Positions 47,104-56,571 of a stretch of 64,000 bases of DNA are shown here, piece after piece. The stretch lies in NCBI RefSeq assembly GCF_010729665.1, contig NZ_AP022610.1, forward strand, positions 1,178,001 to 1,242,000, given 5' to 3'. The notes beneath the pieces are model-generated. The model was not told the origin of the DNA and searched no databases. It saw only the letters and a list, made by a program, of their open reading frames with translations. A program made the position numbers and the translations under genes. Within the stretch, counting starts at the first letter, position 1. Each line of letters opens with the position of its first letter. The stretch comes from Mycolicibacterium madagascariense. Lineage in GTDB: Bacteria; Actinomycetota; Actinomycetes; Mycobacteriales; Mycobacteriaceae.

Positions 47104-47862
47104 ATGTCGGTGACACTGGAGAAGACGTGGCGGGCGGGTCGGTTCTGGTGGGATTCGTCCCGCCCCAGCGACGCCGATCCGCAGCCGCTGCGCGCACTGA
47201 TCTTCGATCTCGACGCGCTCGCCGACGTCGAGGTCGGCGGACACCGGTGCGCCTTCAACGCGGCCTTCGCGGCGCACGGACTACCGCTGCACTGGTCTGC
47301 CGCGCGGTATCGCAAGCTGCTGGCCCTCGGAGACGAACGGCAGCGGGTGGCGGCCGAGCTGCGGGCGCGCGGCGTGTGCACGGAGTGCGACGTGCTGGCC
47401 CGGGTGCTGATCGACGACGTCTGCACCACCAAGGCAATGCTCGTCGACGAGACGATGCTCGGCTGCGACCTCGACCCCCGACCGGGTCTGGTCGAGCTGA
47501 TCACGGAGGGCTACACCGCGGGGGTGGCCGTCGGCGTGGTCGCCGACGGGCGGCGGTCCTGGGTGCAGCCGCTGGTGCGCCAACTGGTCGGGGACGGGTT
47601 GGTCGACACCGTCGTCACCGCCGACGACGTGAGCACCCCCGCCGACGCCTACCGCCTCGCGCTCGCCGAGTTGGGCGCGCCCGCGCACGACACGCTGGCG
47701 TTCGCGGGCACGCGGGCCGGCGTGCGCAACGCGCTCACCGCCGGGCTGGCCGCGGAGGTCGTCGGCCCCGAGGCGCGGGCCGACTACGACGGGCTGCGCC
47801 TGGCGGACTGTCGGCGGCTACGGGGCCGGTTCGCGGCGGGCGGACGCTCAGCTGCCGCGTAG
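47104..47862 (+). CDS. degenerate HAD-superfamily protein
   Basis: A 252-residue haloacid dehalogenase-fold protein. Motif I is kept (LIFDLDALAD with DxD), but motif II Ser/Thr reads VVADGRR, the motif III Lys is missing in VSTPADAYRLALAELG where KP is expected, and the motif IV acidic pair is AG in LAFAGTRAGVRNALTAG. Fold contacts survive while catalytic residues do not, so it is probably a non-enzymatic relative of beta-phosphoglucomutase. It overlaps the convergent mmsB 3' end by 15 bases. Confidence 0.75.
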   Translation: MSVTLEKTWRAGRFWWDSSRPSDADPQPLRALIFDLDALADVEVGGHRCAFNAAFAAHGLPLHWSAARYRKLLALGDERQRVAAELRARGVCTECDVLARVLIDDVCTTKAMLVDETMLGCDLDPRPGLVELITEGYTAGVAVGVVADGRRSWVQPLVRQLVGDGLVDTVVTADDVSTPADAYRLALAELGAPAHDTLAFAGTRAGVRNALTAGLAAEVVGPEARADYDGLRLADCRRLRGRFAAGGRSAAA

Positions 47863-48723
47863 CAGCTCGATGACGGCGCTGAAGTCCTCACCGGCGTGGT
47901 CGGTGACGAACTCGGCGTAGATCTGCGCGGCGTGCGTGCCCAGCGGTGCCTGCGACCCGGTGGACTGCACCGCCGCCATCGCCAGGCCGAGATCCTTGTG
48001 CATCAGCGCCGTCGCGAAGCCCGGTGTGAAGTCATGGTTGGCCGGTGACGTCGGAACCGGGCCTGGCACAGGGCAATTGGTGTGCACCGACCAGCAGTTG
48101 CCGGTCGCGCCGGTGATGACGTCGAACAGCGACTGCGCGGACAGTCCGAGCTTCTCGGCGAGCACGAACGCTTCGCCGACGGCGATCTGCTGCACGGCCA
48201 GCACCATGTTGTTGCACAGCTTGGCGCTCTGCCCGTTGCCCGATCCGCCACAGTGAATGATCTTGCCCGCCATGGGTTCCAGCACGGGCCTGGCCCGTTC
48301 GACGGCCGCGTCGTCGCCGCCGACCATGAACGCCAGCGTGCCCGCGGTCGCGCCCTTGACCCCGCCCGACACGGGTGCGTCGATCTGGGCGTGGCCGTGC
48401 TCGATCGCCTGTGCATTGACGGCGCGCGCGTCCTCGACGGAGATGGTCGAGGTGTCGATGAACAGCGTGCCCGGCGTGGCCGCGGGCAGGACCTCGGCGT
48501 AACAGGCCGTCACGATGGCGCCGCTCGGTAGCGACGTGATCACCACGTCGGCCCCGGCGACGGCCGCCGCAGCGCCGTCGAAGACCTTGGCGCCCTTGGC
48601 CTCTGCGGCCGACGCCAACGCGGGCACCGGGTCGAAGCCGTGCACGGTGTGCCCGGCGCCGACCAGGTTGGCCGCCATCGGGCCGCCCATGTTGCCCAGC
48701 CCTAGGAATGCAATCGTCGCCAT
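47848..48723 (-). CDS. mmsB: 3-hydroxyisobutyrate dehydrogenase
   Basis: A 291-residue beta-hydroxyacid dehydrogenase of valine catabolism, 3-hydroxyisobutyrate to methylmalonate semialdehyde with NAD. Nucleotide fold FLGLGNMGGPMAANLVGAGH at residues 5-24; substrate loop DAPVSGGVKGATAGTL; catalytic Lys in GSGNGQSAKLCNNM (about residue 170). It is third in the mmsA-fadE9-mmsB unit, 18 bases after fadE9. Confidence 0.95.
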   Translation of the reverse strand: MATIAFLGLGNMGGPMAANLVGAGHTVHGFDPVPALASAAEAKGAKVFDGAAAAVAGADVVITSLPSGAIVTACYAEVLPAATPGTLFIDTSTISVEDARAVNAQAIEHGHAQIDAPVSGGVKGATAGTLAFMVGGDDAAVERARPVLEPMAGKIIHCGGSGNGQSAKLCNNMVLAVQQIAVGEAFVLAEKLGLSAQSLFDVITGATGNCWSVHTNCPVPGPVPTSPANHDFTPGFATALMHKDLGLAMAAVQSTGSQAPLGTHAAQIYAEFVTDHAGEDFSAVIELLRGS

Positions 48724-48741
48724 CTGTTCATCCCTTCCGGT

Positions 48742-49893
48742 TCACGATGCGCGGGCAGCTTCAGCCCGGCCGATCACCACGCGCATGATCTCGTTGGTCC
48801 CCTCCAGGATGCGGTGCACCCGCAGATCGCGAACGATCTTCTCCAGCCCGTACTCCCGCAGATAGCCGTAACCGCCGTGCAGCTGCAGAGCCTGGTCGGC
48901 CACGTCGAAGCAGGCGTCGGTCACATAGCGCTTGGCCATGGCGCACAGCTCGACCTTGTCGGGGTGGCCGGCGTCCAGCGCAGAAGCCGCCCGCCACAAC
49001 AGGTTTCGCGACGCCTCCAGTGCCGTGGCCATGTCGGCGAGCGTGAAGCGGATGGTCGGCTCGTCGAGCAGGCGCATGCCGAACGCCTCCCGGTCGGCGA
49101 GGTAGGCCACCGCCTTGTCGTAGGCGGCCTGAGCCCCGCCGAGCGAGCAGGCCGCGATGTTGATCCGGCCGCCGTTGAGGCCGTTCATCGCGATGCCGAA
49201 GCCCGTACCCTCGCTGCCGCCCAGCAGGGCATCGACCGGGACCCGGGCGCCCTCGAAGACGACCTGCGCGGTCGGCTGGGCGTTCCAGCCCATCTTGACC
49301 TCGTCGGCGCCGAAGCTCACCCCCGGGGTGTCCTTGCCGACGACGAACGCCGAGATGCCGCGGGGTCCCTCGCCGCCGGTGCGCGCCATCACCACGTAGA
49401 CGTCGGAAGCGCCTGCGCCGGAGATGAATTGCTTGACCCCGTCGAGCACGTAGTGGTCGCCGTCGCGAACGGCCCTGGTGCGCAACGCCGCGGCGTCCGA
49501 ACCGGCGCCCGGCTCGGTGAGGCAGTAGCTGGCGATGAGCTCCATCGACGCCAGCCGGGGCACCAGCGCCTTGCGCTGCTCGTCGGTGCCGTAGGTGTCC
49601 ACCATCCACGCGCACATGTTGTGGATCGACAGGAACGCCGCCGTCGTCGGATCGGCGACCGCGAGCTGCTCGAAGATGCGCACCCCGTCGAGGCGACGCA
49701 GCCCGCTGCCGCCGGAGTCCTCGCGGCAGTAGATCGCGGCCATGCCCAGCTCGGCGGCCGCGCGCAGCACGTCGACGGGGAAGTGCTTGTCGGCGTCCCA
49801 CTCCAGGGCGTGCGGGGCGATGCGCTTGTCGGCGAATTCGGCTGCCGTCTCGGCGATCACGCGCTCGTCGTCGTCGAGCGCCAGGTAGTCCAT
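48742..49893 (-). CDS. fadE9: acyl-CoA dehydrogenase, probable isobutyryl-CoA dehydrogenase
   Basis: A 383-residue FAD acyl-CoA dehydrogenase. Family sequence: YCLTEPGAGSDAAALRTRA (FAD site), QLHGGYGYLREYGLEKIVRD and the catalytic Glu in ILEGTNEIMR. Genomic setting between mmsA and mmsB points to isobutyryl-CoA dehydrogenase in valine breakdown (FadE9 in M. tuberculosis). ATG 15 bases after mmsA. Confidence 0.93.
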   Translation of the reverse strand: MDYLALDDDERVIAETAAEFADKRIAPHALEWDADKHFPVDVLRAAAELGMAAIYCREDSGGSGLRRLDGVRIFEQLAVADPTTAAFLSIHNMCAWMVDTYGTDEQRKALVPRLASMELIASYCLTEPGAGSDAAALRTRAVRDGDHYVLDGVKQFISGAGASDVYVVMARTGGEGPRGISAFVVGKDTPGVSFGADEVKMGWNAQPTAQVVFEGARVPVDALLGGSEGTGFGIAMNGLNGGRINIAACSLGGAQAAYDKAVAYLADREAFGMRLLDEPTIRFTLADMATALEASRNLLWRAASALDAGHPDKVELCAMAKRYVTDACFDVADQALQLHGGYGYLREYGLEKIVRDLRVHRILEGTNEIMRVVIGRAEAARAS

Positions 49894-49908
49894 GTCGGGA
49901 GGCCCGCG

Positions 49909-51429
49909 CTACTTCATGGTCGGGATGGAGAACTCGGCGCCATCCTTGATTCCCGACGGCCAGCGCTGCGTGACCGTCTTGACTTTGGTGTAGAAGATGA
50001 TCGAGGCGGGGCCGTGCTGGTTGAGGTCACCGAAGCCGGAGCGCTTCCAGCCGCCAAAGGTGTGGTACGCCACGGGAACTGGGATCGGGACGTTGACGCC
50101 GACCATGCCGACCTGCACGCGCGAGACGAAGTCGCGGGCGGTGTCACCGTCGCGGGTGAAGATCGCGACGCCGTTGCCGTACTCGTGCTCGCTGGGCAGC
50201 GCCAGCGCCTCCTCGTAGCTGTCGGCCCGCACGATGCAGAGCACCGGCCCGAAGATCTCGTCGCGGTAGATCGACATGTCGGGGGTGACGTGGTCGAAGA
50301 GGGTCGGGCCGATGAAGAATCCGCCCTCGAGGCTGGCGTCGCCGAAGGTGAGGTCGTCGGCGCCGCGTTCGCGACCGTCGACGACGGCCTCGGCGCCCGC
50401 CTCGATGCCCTGGGCGATGTAGTCCTTCACCCGGGTGAGGGCGGCGGAGGTGACGAGTGGGCCGTAGTCGGCCTTGGGGTCGAGGCTGTGACCGACGCGC
50501 AGCTGGTTGACCCGCTCGACGAGCCGGTTGCGCAGGCGGTTCGCCGTTTCCTCGCCCACCGGCACCGCGACGCTGATCGCCATGCAGCGTTCACCCGCGC
50601 TGCCGTACCCGGCGCCGATCAGCGCGTCGACGGCCTGGTCGAGGTCGGCGTCGGGCATCACGATCATGTGGTTCTTCGCGCCGCCGAAGCACTGTGCGCG
50701 CTTGCCGTTGGCGGCCGCGGTCGAGTAGATGTACTGCGCGATGTCGGAGCTGCCCACGAAGCCGACGGCCTGGATGTCGGGGTGCGCCAGGATCGCGTCG
50801 ACGGCCTCCTTGTCGCCGTGCACGACCTGGAAGACGCCCTTGGGCAGGCCCGCCTCCTCGAACAGCTCGGCCAGCCGGACCGGGACCGACGGGTCGCGCT
50901 CGCTGGGCTTGAGGATGAAGGCGTTGCCGCACGCCAGCGCCGGGCCCGCCTTCCACAGCGGGATCATCGCGGGGAAGTTGAACGGCGTGATGCCCGCGAC
51001 GACGCCGAGCGGCTGCCGCAGCGAGTAGACGTCGATGCCGCCGCCGGCGCCCTCGGTGTACTCGCCCTTGAGCAGATGCGGGATGCCAATCGCGAACTCG
51101 ATGACCTCGACGCCGCGCTGGATGTCGCCGTGCGCGTCGGCGACGGTCTTACCGTGTTCGAGGGACAGCAGCTCGGCCAGTTCGTCGGCGTCCCTGCGGA
51201 CCAGCTCGACGAACTTCATCATCACCCGGGCCCGGCGCTGCGGGTTCCAGGCCGCCCACTCCTTCTGCGCCTCGACCGCGACGGCGACCGCGGCGTCGAC
51301 CTCGGCTGCCGAGGCCAGCGGGACCTGGGCCTGCACCTCGCCGGTGCTGGGGTTGAGGACGTCGGCGGTGCGGCCGGAGGTGCCGTCGGTCCGCTGGCCG
51401 TCGAGGTAGTGCGAGATCAGGGTGGGCAT
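49909..51429 (-). CDS. mmsA: methylmalonate-semialdehyde dehydrogenase (CoA-acylating)
   Basis: A 506-residue aldehyde dehydrogenase converting methylmalonate semialdehyde to propionyl-CoA. ALDH motifs: GVVAGITPFNFPAMIPLWK (NAD site), GFVGSSDIAQYI and the catalytic Cys in GSAGERCMAISVAV (about residue 286). ATG at 51429 has AAGGACGC upstream; the long open frame above it runs through the LLM genes in another phase and is not coding. A perfect palindrome stands 28 bases before the start. Confidence 0.95.
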   Translation of the reverse strand: MPTLISHYLDGQRTDGTSGRTADVLNPSTGEVQAQVPLASAAEVDAAVAVAVEAQKEWAAWNPQRRARVMMKFVELVRRDADELAELLSLEHGKTVADAHGDIQRGVEVIEFAIGIPHLLKGEYTEGAGGGIDVYSLRQPLGVVAGITPFNFPAMIPLWKAGPALACGNAFILKPSERDPSVPVRLAELFEEAGLPKGVFQVVHGDKEAVDAILAHPDIQAVGFVGSSDIAQYIYSTAAANGKRAQCFGGAKNHMIVMPDADLDQAVDALIGAGYGSAGERCMAISVAVPVGEETANRLRNRLVERVNQLRVGHSLDPKADYGPLVTSAALTRVKDYIAQGIEAGAEAVVDGRERGADDLTFGDASLEGGFFIGPTLFDHVTPDMSIYRDEIFGPVLCIVRADSYEEALALPSEHEYGNGVAIFTRDGDTARDFVSRVQVGMVGVNVPIPVPVAYHTFGGWKRSGFGDLNQHGPASIIFYTKVKTVTQRWPSGIKDGAEFSIPTMK

Positions 51430-51456
51430 GGCGAGCGTCCTTCGGCAGATGACACG

Positions 51457-51478
51457 ATTACTAGGAGATCCTAGTAAT
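51457..51478. promoter_or_regulatory. 22-bp perfect palindrome before mmsA
   Basis: ATTACTAGGA-GA-TCCTAGTAAT with perfect 10-bp arms, between the last F420-type gene and mmsA, on the promoter side of the valine catabolism unit. Typical of a TetR-family operator. No copy was seen elsewhere in the window, so the regulator is probably encoded outside it. Confidence 0.8.
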
Positions 51479-51578
51479 GATCGTCGGACGCGCGCAAGGG
51501 TGTCGGGACGCCGAGTGTGCGGCATGTCGTCGCCCAGCGGGCCGATCGACGACGACACGCCACACGGTCGACGAGCGG

Positions 51579-52460
51579 CTAGGACAACCCCAGCGGCCCG
51601 GCCAGTTCGGCCAGCGTCGGGAGCAGGTCGTCGGGCTCGCCGAGCACCTGCACGCAGACGTGATCGGCGCCCGCGTCGAGGTGCTCCTTCAACCGCGCGG
51701 CGATGTCGTCCGGCGTGCCGTGGGCCACGACCGCGTCGATCAGCTTGTCGCTGCCGGGCTTCTCCAAGTCGTGGTCGCTGAACCCCAACCGCTTCCAGTT
51801 GTTCACGTAGTTGCTCAGGTCGAGGTAGAACTCGACGGTCCTGCGGCCGATCTCGCGGGCCTGCTCGGCGTCCCTGGCGAGGACCACCTTGTGCTCGGGG
51901 GCGAGGAACACCGTGTTGCCGATGAGGTGGTGTGCCTGCGCGGTGTGCTCGGGCGTCGTCAGGTAGGGGTGTGCGCCCGCGCTGCGCTTGGCCGAGAGCT
52001 GCAGCACCTTGGGGCCCAGCGCCGCGATCACCCGGCGGCTGGTCGGCACGTTCGCCGCGTCGAGCGCGTCGAGGTACTCGACGAGGACGTCGTACGGCTT
52101 GCGGTACTCCTCGGTGTGCTCGGGATGGCCGATGCCGATGCCGAGCAGGAACCGGCCGGGGTAAGCCTTCTCGATGCGGTGATAGGACGCGGCGACCTCG
52201 GCGGCCGGGGCCGCCCACACGTTGACGATGCCGGTCGCCACCTGCAACGTCTGGGTCGCCTCCAGGATGGGCTCGACGAACGCCAGATCGGCGGCCGGTG
52301 ACCCGCCCACCCAGATCGCGCCGTAGCCCAGCTTCTCGATCTCGACGGCCTGCTCCGGTGTCACCGCAAACGGCGTCCAGACGCCGAAGCGCCCCAGGTT
52401 GGGCTTGAGCTCGGTTACGTCGGTCACGTCGGTGAGTCCCTTCGGTTGATGGTCGGTCAT
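51579..52460 (-). CDS. LLM-class F420-dependent oxidoreductase A
   Basis: A 293-residue luciferase-like (LLM) flavin/F420 oxidoreductase. Barrel motifs: GYGAIWVGGSPAADL, VATGIVNVWA and PGRFLLGIGIGHPEHTEEY. Mycobacterial members use F420 rather than FMN; substrate not known. ATG overlaps the stop of the next-upstream paralogue (ATGA). It has about 70 percent visible similarity in blocks to oxidoreductase B, so the pair arose by duplication. Confidence 0.85.
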   Translation of the reverse strand: MTDHQPKGLTDVTDVTELKPNLGRFGVWTPFAVTPEQAVEIEKLGYGAIWVGGSPAADLAFVEPILEATQTLQVATGIVNVWAAPAAEVAASYHRIEKAYPGRFLLGIGIGHPEHTEEYRKPYDVLVEYLDALDAANVPTSRRVIAALGPKVLQLSAKRSAGAHPYLTTPEHTAQAHHLIGNTVFLAPEHKVVLARDAEQAREIGRRTVEFYLDLSNYVNNWKRLGFSDHDLEKPGSDKLIDAVVAHGTPDDIAARLKEHLDAGADHVCVQVLGEPDDLLPTLAELAGPLGLS

Positions 52461-53320
52461 CGCAGGCCCAGCGGCCCGGCCAGCTCGGCCAGGGCGGACA
52501 CCAGGGTGTCACTACCCGTTAGCACCTGGACCGGAACGTGATCTGCGCCCGCGGCGAGGTGCTCCTTGAGCCGGGCCGCGATCGCGTCCACGGTGCCATG
52601 GGCGACGACGCTGTCCACCAGCGCGTCGCTGCCGGGCTTGGCGATGTCGTCGTCGGTGAAGCCGAGCCGCTTCCAGTTGTTCGTGTAGTTCGCCAGGTTC
52701 AGGTAGATCTCGATGGCCTTGCGGCCGACGGCGCGGGCCTGCTCGGCGTCGGTGGTCAGCACCACCTTGTGCTCGGGGGCGAGGAACGCGTCGGGCCCGA
52801 TGAGTTCACGGGCCTGGGCGGTGTGCTCGGGCGTCGTCAGATAGGGGTGCGCGCCGGCGGTGCGGCGGGCGGCGAGTCTGAGCACCCGGGGTCCGAGCGC
52901 GGCGAGGACGCGACGGTCCTTCGGGACGCCGTACTCGTCGAGCTTGCCGAGGTAGTCGGTGAGCGCGTCGTAGGGCTTGCGGTACTCCTGGTGCGCCTCG
53001 GGGTGTCCGACGCCGATGCCGAGCAGGAAGCGGCCGGGGTAGGCCTTCTCGATGCGGTGGAACGACTCCGCCACCGGGCCCGCGTCGGCGGTCCAAATGT
53101 TGACGATGCCGGTGGCCAGCTGCAACGTCTCGGTCGCCGCCAGAATGGGGTCCACCCACTCCAGCTCCGCCGCGGGCGACCCGCCTGCCCAGAGTGCGCC
53201 GTAGCCCAGGGCCTCGATGTCGCGCAGCGCCTGCTGCGGCAGCTGCTGCCAGTGCTGGTGGTGGCCGAACACTCCGAACGTGCCGAGGTCGGGTTTCGCC
53301 GGGGGTGTGGTCTGCGTCAT
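52457..53320 (-). CDS. LLM-class F420-dependent oxidoreductase B
   Basis: A 287-residue paralogue of oxidoreductase A, first gene of the pair. Motifs GYGALWAGGSPAAELEW, LATGIVNIWTADAGP and PGRFLLGIGVGHPEAHQEY. ATG at 53320 selected because coding sequence similar to A begins there (PDLGTFGVFGHHQHW); upstream extension has no family match. Lies 58 bases after the kinase gene and could be cotranscribed with it. Confidence 0.85.
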   Translation of the reverse strand: MTQTTPPAKPDLGTFGVFGHHQHWQQLPQQALRDIEALGYGALWAGGSPAAELEWVDPILAATETLQLATGIVNIWTADAGPVAESFHRIEKAYPGRFLLGIGVGHPEAHQEYRKPYDALTDYLGKLDEYGVPKDRRVLAALGPRVLRLAARRTAGAHPYLTTPEHTAQARELIGPDAFLAPEHKVVLTTDAEQARAVGRKAIEIYLNLANYTNNWKRLGFTDDDIAKPGSDALVDSVVAHGTVDAIAARLKEHLAAGADHVPVQVLTGSDTLVSALAELAGPLGLR

Positions 53321-53378
53321 GTCGGGGTCAACCCACCCCGGCGTCGACGCTATTCCACCGCGATCGCGTCGAGCAGAA

Positions 53379-54848
53379 CTAGTCCGCCGAGTCGGCGGGG
53401 GCCTCCTCGGGCTTCGGCGCGACGAGCGGCAGCACGACGATGAAGCGGGTGTCGCCCGGCGCGGACTCCACCCGGATGTTGCCGTGGTGCTTCTGCGCGA
53501 CGATGCGCCAGGCCAGGTCGAGACCGAGGCCGGTGCCCTCGCCGAAGGCCTTCGTGGTGAAGAACGGCGTGAAGATGCGTTCGACGATCTCGGCCGGGAT
53601 GCCCGGCCCGTCGTCACCGATGACGACCTTGATGGCGTCCTCGCCGACGGCCATGGTCGTGATCGTCAGGGTGCCGTGACCGCCCATCGCCTGGATCGCG
53701 TTGTCGATGACGTTGGTCCACACCTGATTGAGATCGCCTGGGTAACAAAGGATTTCGGGCAGCGTCAGATCCCAGTCCTTGACGAGCTTGACCGGCTTGT
53801 CCTTGCCGATCTTCTCGCCGAACATCATCAGCGTGCTGCGCAGCAGGTCATGGACGTTGGCGCTCTGGTACGGCGCGCGGTCCATCTGGGAGTACTGCTT
53901 GGCGCCCGCCAGCAGCGCCGAGATGCGGCTGCTGGCCTCGGCGATCTGATTCATCATCAGCTCGGTGTCGATGGTGTATCGCAACCAGCCGATCGCACCC
54001 TGCAGCGACGCCGTCGCATCGACCTCGTCGACCGAGGCCGAGATGCGTTCCAGCCAGTCGGTGTCCAGCCCCGCCTCGACGAACGTCGGGGCGTAGTCCC
54101 ACGCCGCGGCGATGCCGTGCTCCTCGAGCCAGTCACCGATGGCGTCCTCGCGGTCGGAGGCCTCCAGCGCGGTCAGCTCGAGCGCCTTGGACTTGGCGAC
54201 CTGCTCGGCCACCTCCTCCTGGATGGTGACCAGGACGCGCAGACCCTCGGGGCTGAACTTGCCGTCGGCGAGCATCGCCAGCTTGTGCCGCATCCCGGCG
54301 ACCTTCTCGCGCAGATCCGACACGGCGCGGGCGGCCGCGGCGGCGGGGTTGTTCAGCTGGTGCGTCAGGCCCGCCGAGAGCTGCCCCAGCGCCAGCAGCT
54401 TCTCCCGCTGGTCGATGATCTGGCGGGCCCGCAGACCGCCGACCTTGAGGCCTTCGAGCAGGTGCACCGCCATCGGGAGCTCCGCCCTGACGAAGTCGCC
54501 GAAGGCCGCCGCGTCGAGCACGAAGAACTTCGACGGCTTGGTCACCCGCACCGAGGATTCGTAGACCTGGGGCACCCCGTCGACGAACGCGCTCCACGCA
54601 CCGCAGTACACGCCGCGCTGCGAGGTCCGGTTGGTCTCGATGTCGGCGCCGCCCGAGCGCTTCGACATCACCAGCTCGCCCTCGATGAGGACGTAGAAGC
54701 ACGTCGCGGCCTCGCCCTCGATGCAGATCGGGCCGGGCTCGAAGCGCGCCAGGTGCCCGTTCTCGCACAGCGTCTTGAGTTGACGGTCGCTCAGCTTCTC
54801 GAACAGGAACAGCGTGCGCAGCTCGTCGGGCAGACAGGTCTCGCCCAT
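53379..54848 (-). CDS. histidine kinase with N-terminal CRP-like (cNMP-binding-fold) domain
   Basis: A 489-residue soluble sensor kinase. A cyclic-nucleotide-binding beta-roll covers about residues 12-125 ([29 protein letters not shown]). The phosphate-binding cassette of true cAMP binders is not recognisable ([18 protein letters not shown]), so the ligand may be different. Then come a long helical segment, the H-box [18 protein letters not shown] (His near 168), and the ATPase domain with [25 protein letters not shown] and GTGLGLDLA. It follows the receiver-flavoprotein gene by 22 bases, so the two form a pair. Confidence 0.88.
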
Positions 54849-54870
54849 GTGTGGTCCTTTCCCGGGGCCC

Positions 54871-56571
54871 TCAGGCCTCTGCCAAATAGCGGTGCACCAG
54901 CATCACGGCCATCGAACCCTCGCCGACCGCGGCGGCCACCCGCTTGGCGGAGTCCGCGCGCACGTCTCCTGCAACGAAGACCCCGGGCACACTTGTTTCC
55001 AGGTGGTGCGGCGGCCGGTCACGATGGCTCCAGCCGACGACGTCCTTGAGGTCCGGTCCGGCGAGGACGAACCCGCGGTCGTCGAGGGCCAGCACGCCGT
55101 CGAGCCAGCCGGTGCGCGGCGTCGCGCCGATGAAGCAGCACATCCGACCGCAGGGCACCGTGGTGCGCTCACCGGACTGCTTGTTCTCCAGCACCAGGGC
55201 GGACAGGTGACCGTCCTCGCCGACGGTGTCGACGACCTCGGTGCAGGTCATGACCTTGATCGTGGGGTTCTTCTCGATCTGCTCGATGAGGTAGTGCGAC
55301 ATCGACGCCTCCAGCGACGGCCCGCGGACGAGCAGCGTCACCGACTTCGCGGTCTTCGACATGAACATCGCGGCCTGGCCCGCCGAATTGGCGCCACCGA
55401 CGATGTAGACGTCCTCGCCGCGGCACTCCTCGGCATCGGACACCGAGGCGCCGTAGTACACCCCGCGCCCGACGTAGTTGCAGCCGTCGGGGTCCGCGGG
55501 ATCACTCCAGCATCCGACGACCTGCAACTCCTGGTACTCCACGCCGGTCGCCAGGATCACCGAGCGCGCGCCGATGGTGCTGCCGTCCTCGAACTCGATG
55601 GTCGGAGCGGCATCGCCGACGTGCAGTTTGACGACGTCGCGGGTGGTGATGACCTCCGCGCCGAACCGCTCGGCCTGCCTGCGGGCGGAGTTCGTCAGCT
55701 CCGCGCCCGAGACGCCGATCGGGAAGCCGAGGTAGTTCTCGATCCGCGAACTGCGGCCGGCCTGACCGCCGGTCGTGGCCTTCTCGATGAGGACGGTCTC
55801 CAGTCCCTCCGAGGCGCCGTACACCGCGGAGGCGAGGCCGGCGGGCCCGCCGCCGATGACCGCCAGGTCGTACATCGGCAACGACGGCTCGGTGGAGAGC
55901 CCGAGGAGCTCGGCCAGCTCGGCGTCGGTGGGCTCGACGAGCGGATCGCCCTTCTCGGTGATGACCACCGGCAGTTGTCTGCCGTCGAGGTTGGCGGCAT
56001 CGAGCAGCTGCTTGCCCTTGGGCTCGTCGGCCATGAACGCGTGGAAGGGGAACTGGTTGCGCGCCAGGAACTGGCGAACCTCCCACGACCGCTGGCTCCA
56101 GCGGTGGCCGATGACCTTGGTGTAGGGGATGGCCCGGTCGCCGACGGCGCGCCACTCCTCGAGGAGCCCGTCGATGACGGGGTAGAGCTTCTCCTCCGGC
56201 GGGTCCCACGGCTTGAGCAGGTAGTGGTCGAGGTCGACGACGTTGATGGCGTCGATCGCGGCGTGGGTGTCGGCGTAGGCCGTCAGCAGCACGCGCTTGG
56301 CCAGGGGGAACAGGTCCATGGCCTTTTCGAGGAACTCGATGCCGCTCATCTGCGGCATCCGGTAGTCGGCCACCAGCACGGCCGCGGTCTCACCGCGCAG
56401 CTTCAGTTCCTTCAGGGTGGCCAGTGCGTCGGGCCCGCTCTCCGCCCGCACGATGCGGTACCGCTCGCCGTAGTGGCGGCGCAGATCACGGGCAACGGCG
56501 CGCGACACCGCGGGATCATCGTCCACGGTAAGAATCACGGGGTTGCGGGGCTGGGCAGTGGATCCAGTCAT
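54871..56571 (-). CDS. receiver / glutaredoxin-like / thioredoxin-reductase-like fusion flavoprotein
   Basis: A 566-residue fusion. Residues 12-140: response-regulator receiver ([14 protein letters not shown], phospho-Asp in [13 protein letters not shown], Thr in LLTAYAD, Lys in [12 protein letters not shown]). About 152-230: a glutaredoxin/thioredoxin-like strand-helix pattern ([20 protein letters not shown] ... QLPVVI) with no CXXC. From 235: thioredoxin-reductase fold, FAD motif [24 protein letters not shown] motif [16 protein letters not shown] and [15 protein letters not shown]. The redox CXXC is absent; its place reads [16 protein letters not shown]. Presumably binds FAD and NADPH but cannot reduce thioredoxin. 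ATG 56571 is the first ATG; GTG codons just above are alternatives. Partner of the downstream kinase. Confidence 0.88.

Noticed and set aside
48814..51474. Plus-strand open frame of about 886 codons
   Set aside because: Mirror of fadE9 and mmsA in the antisense frame; composition is Arg/Val/Gly-rich without domain motifs.
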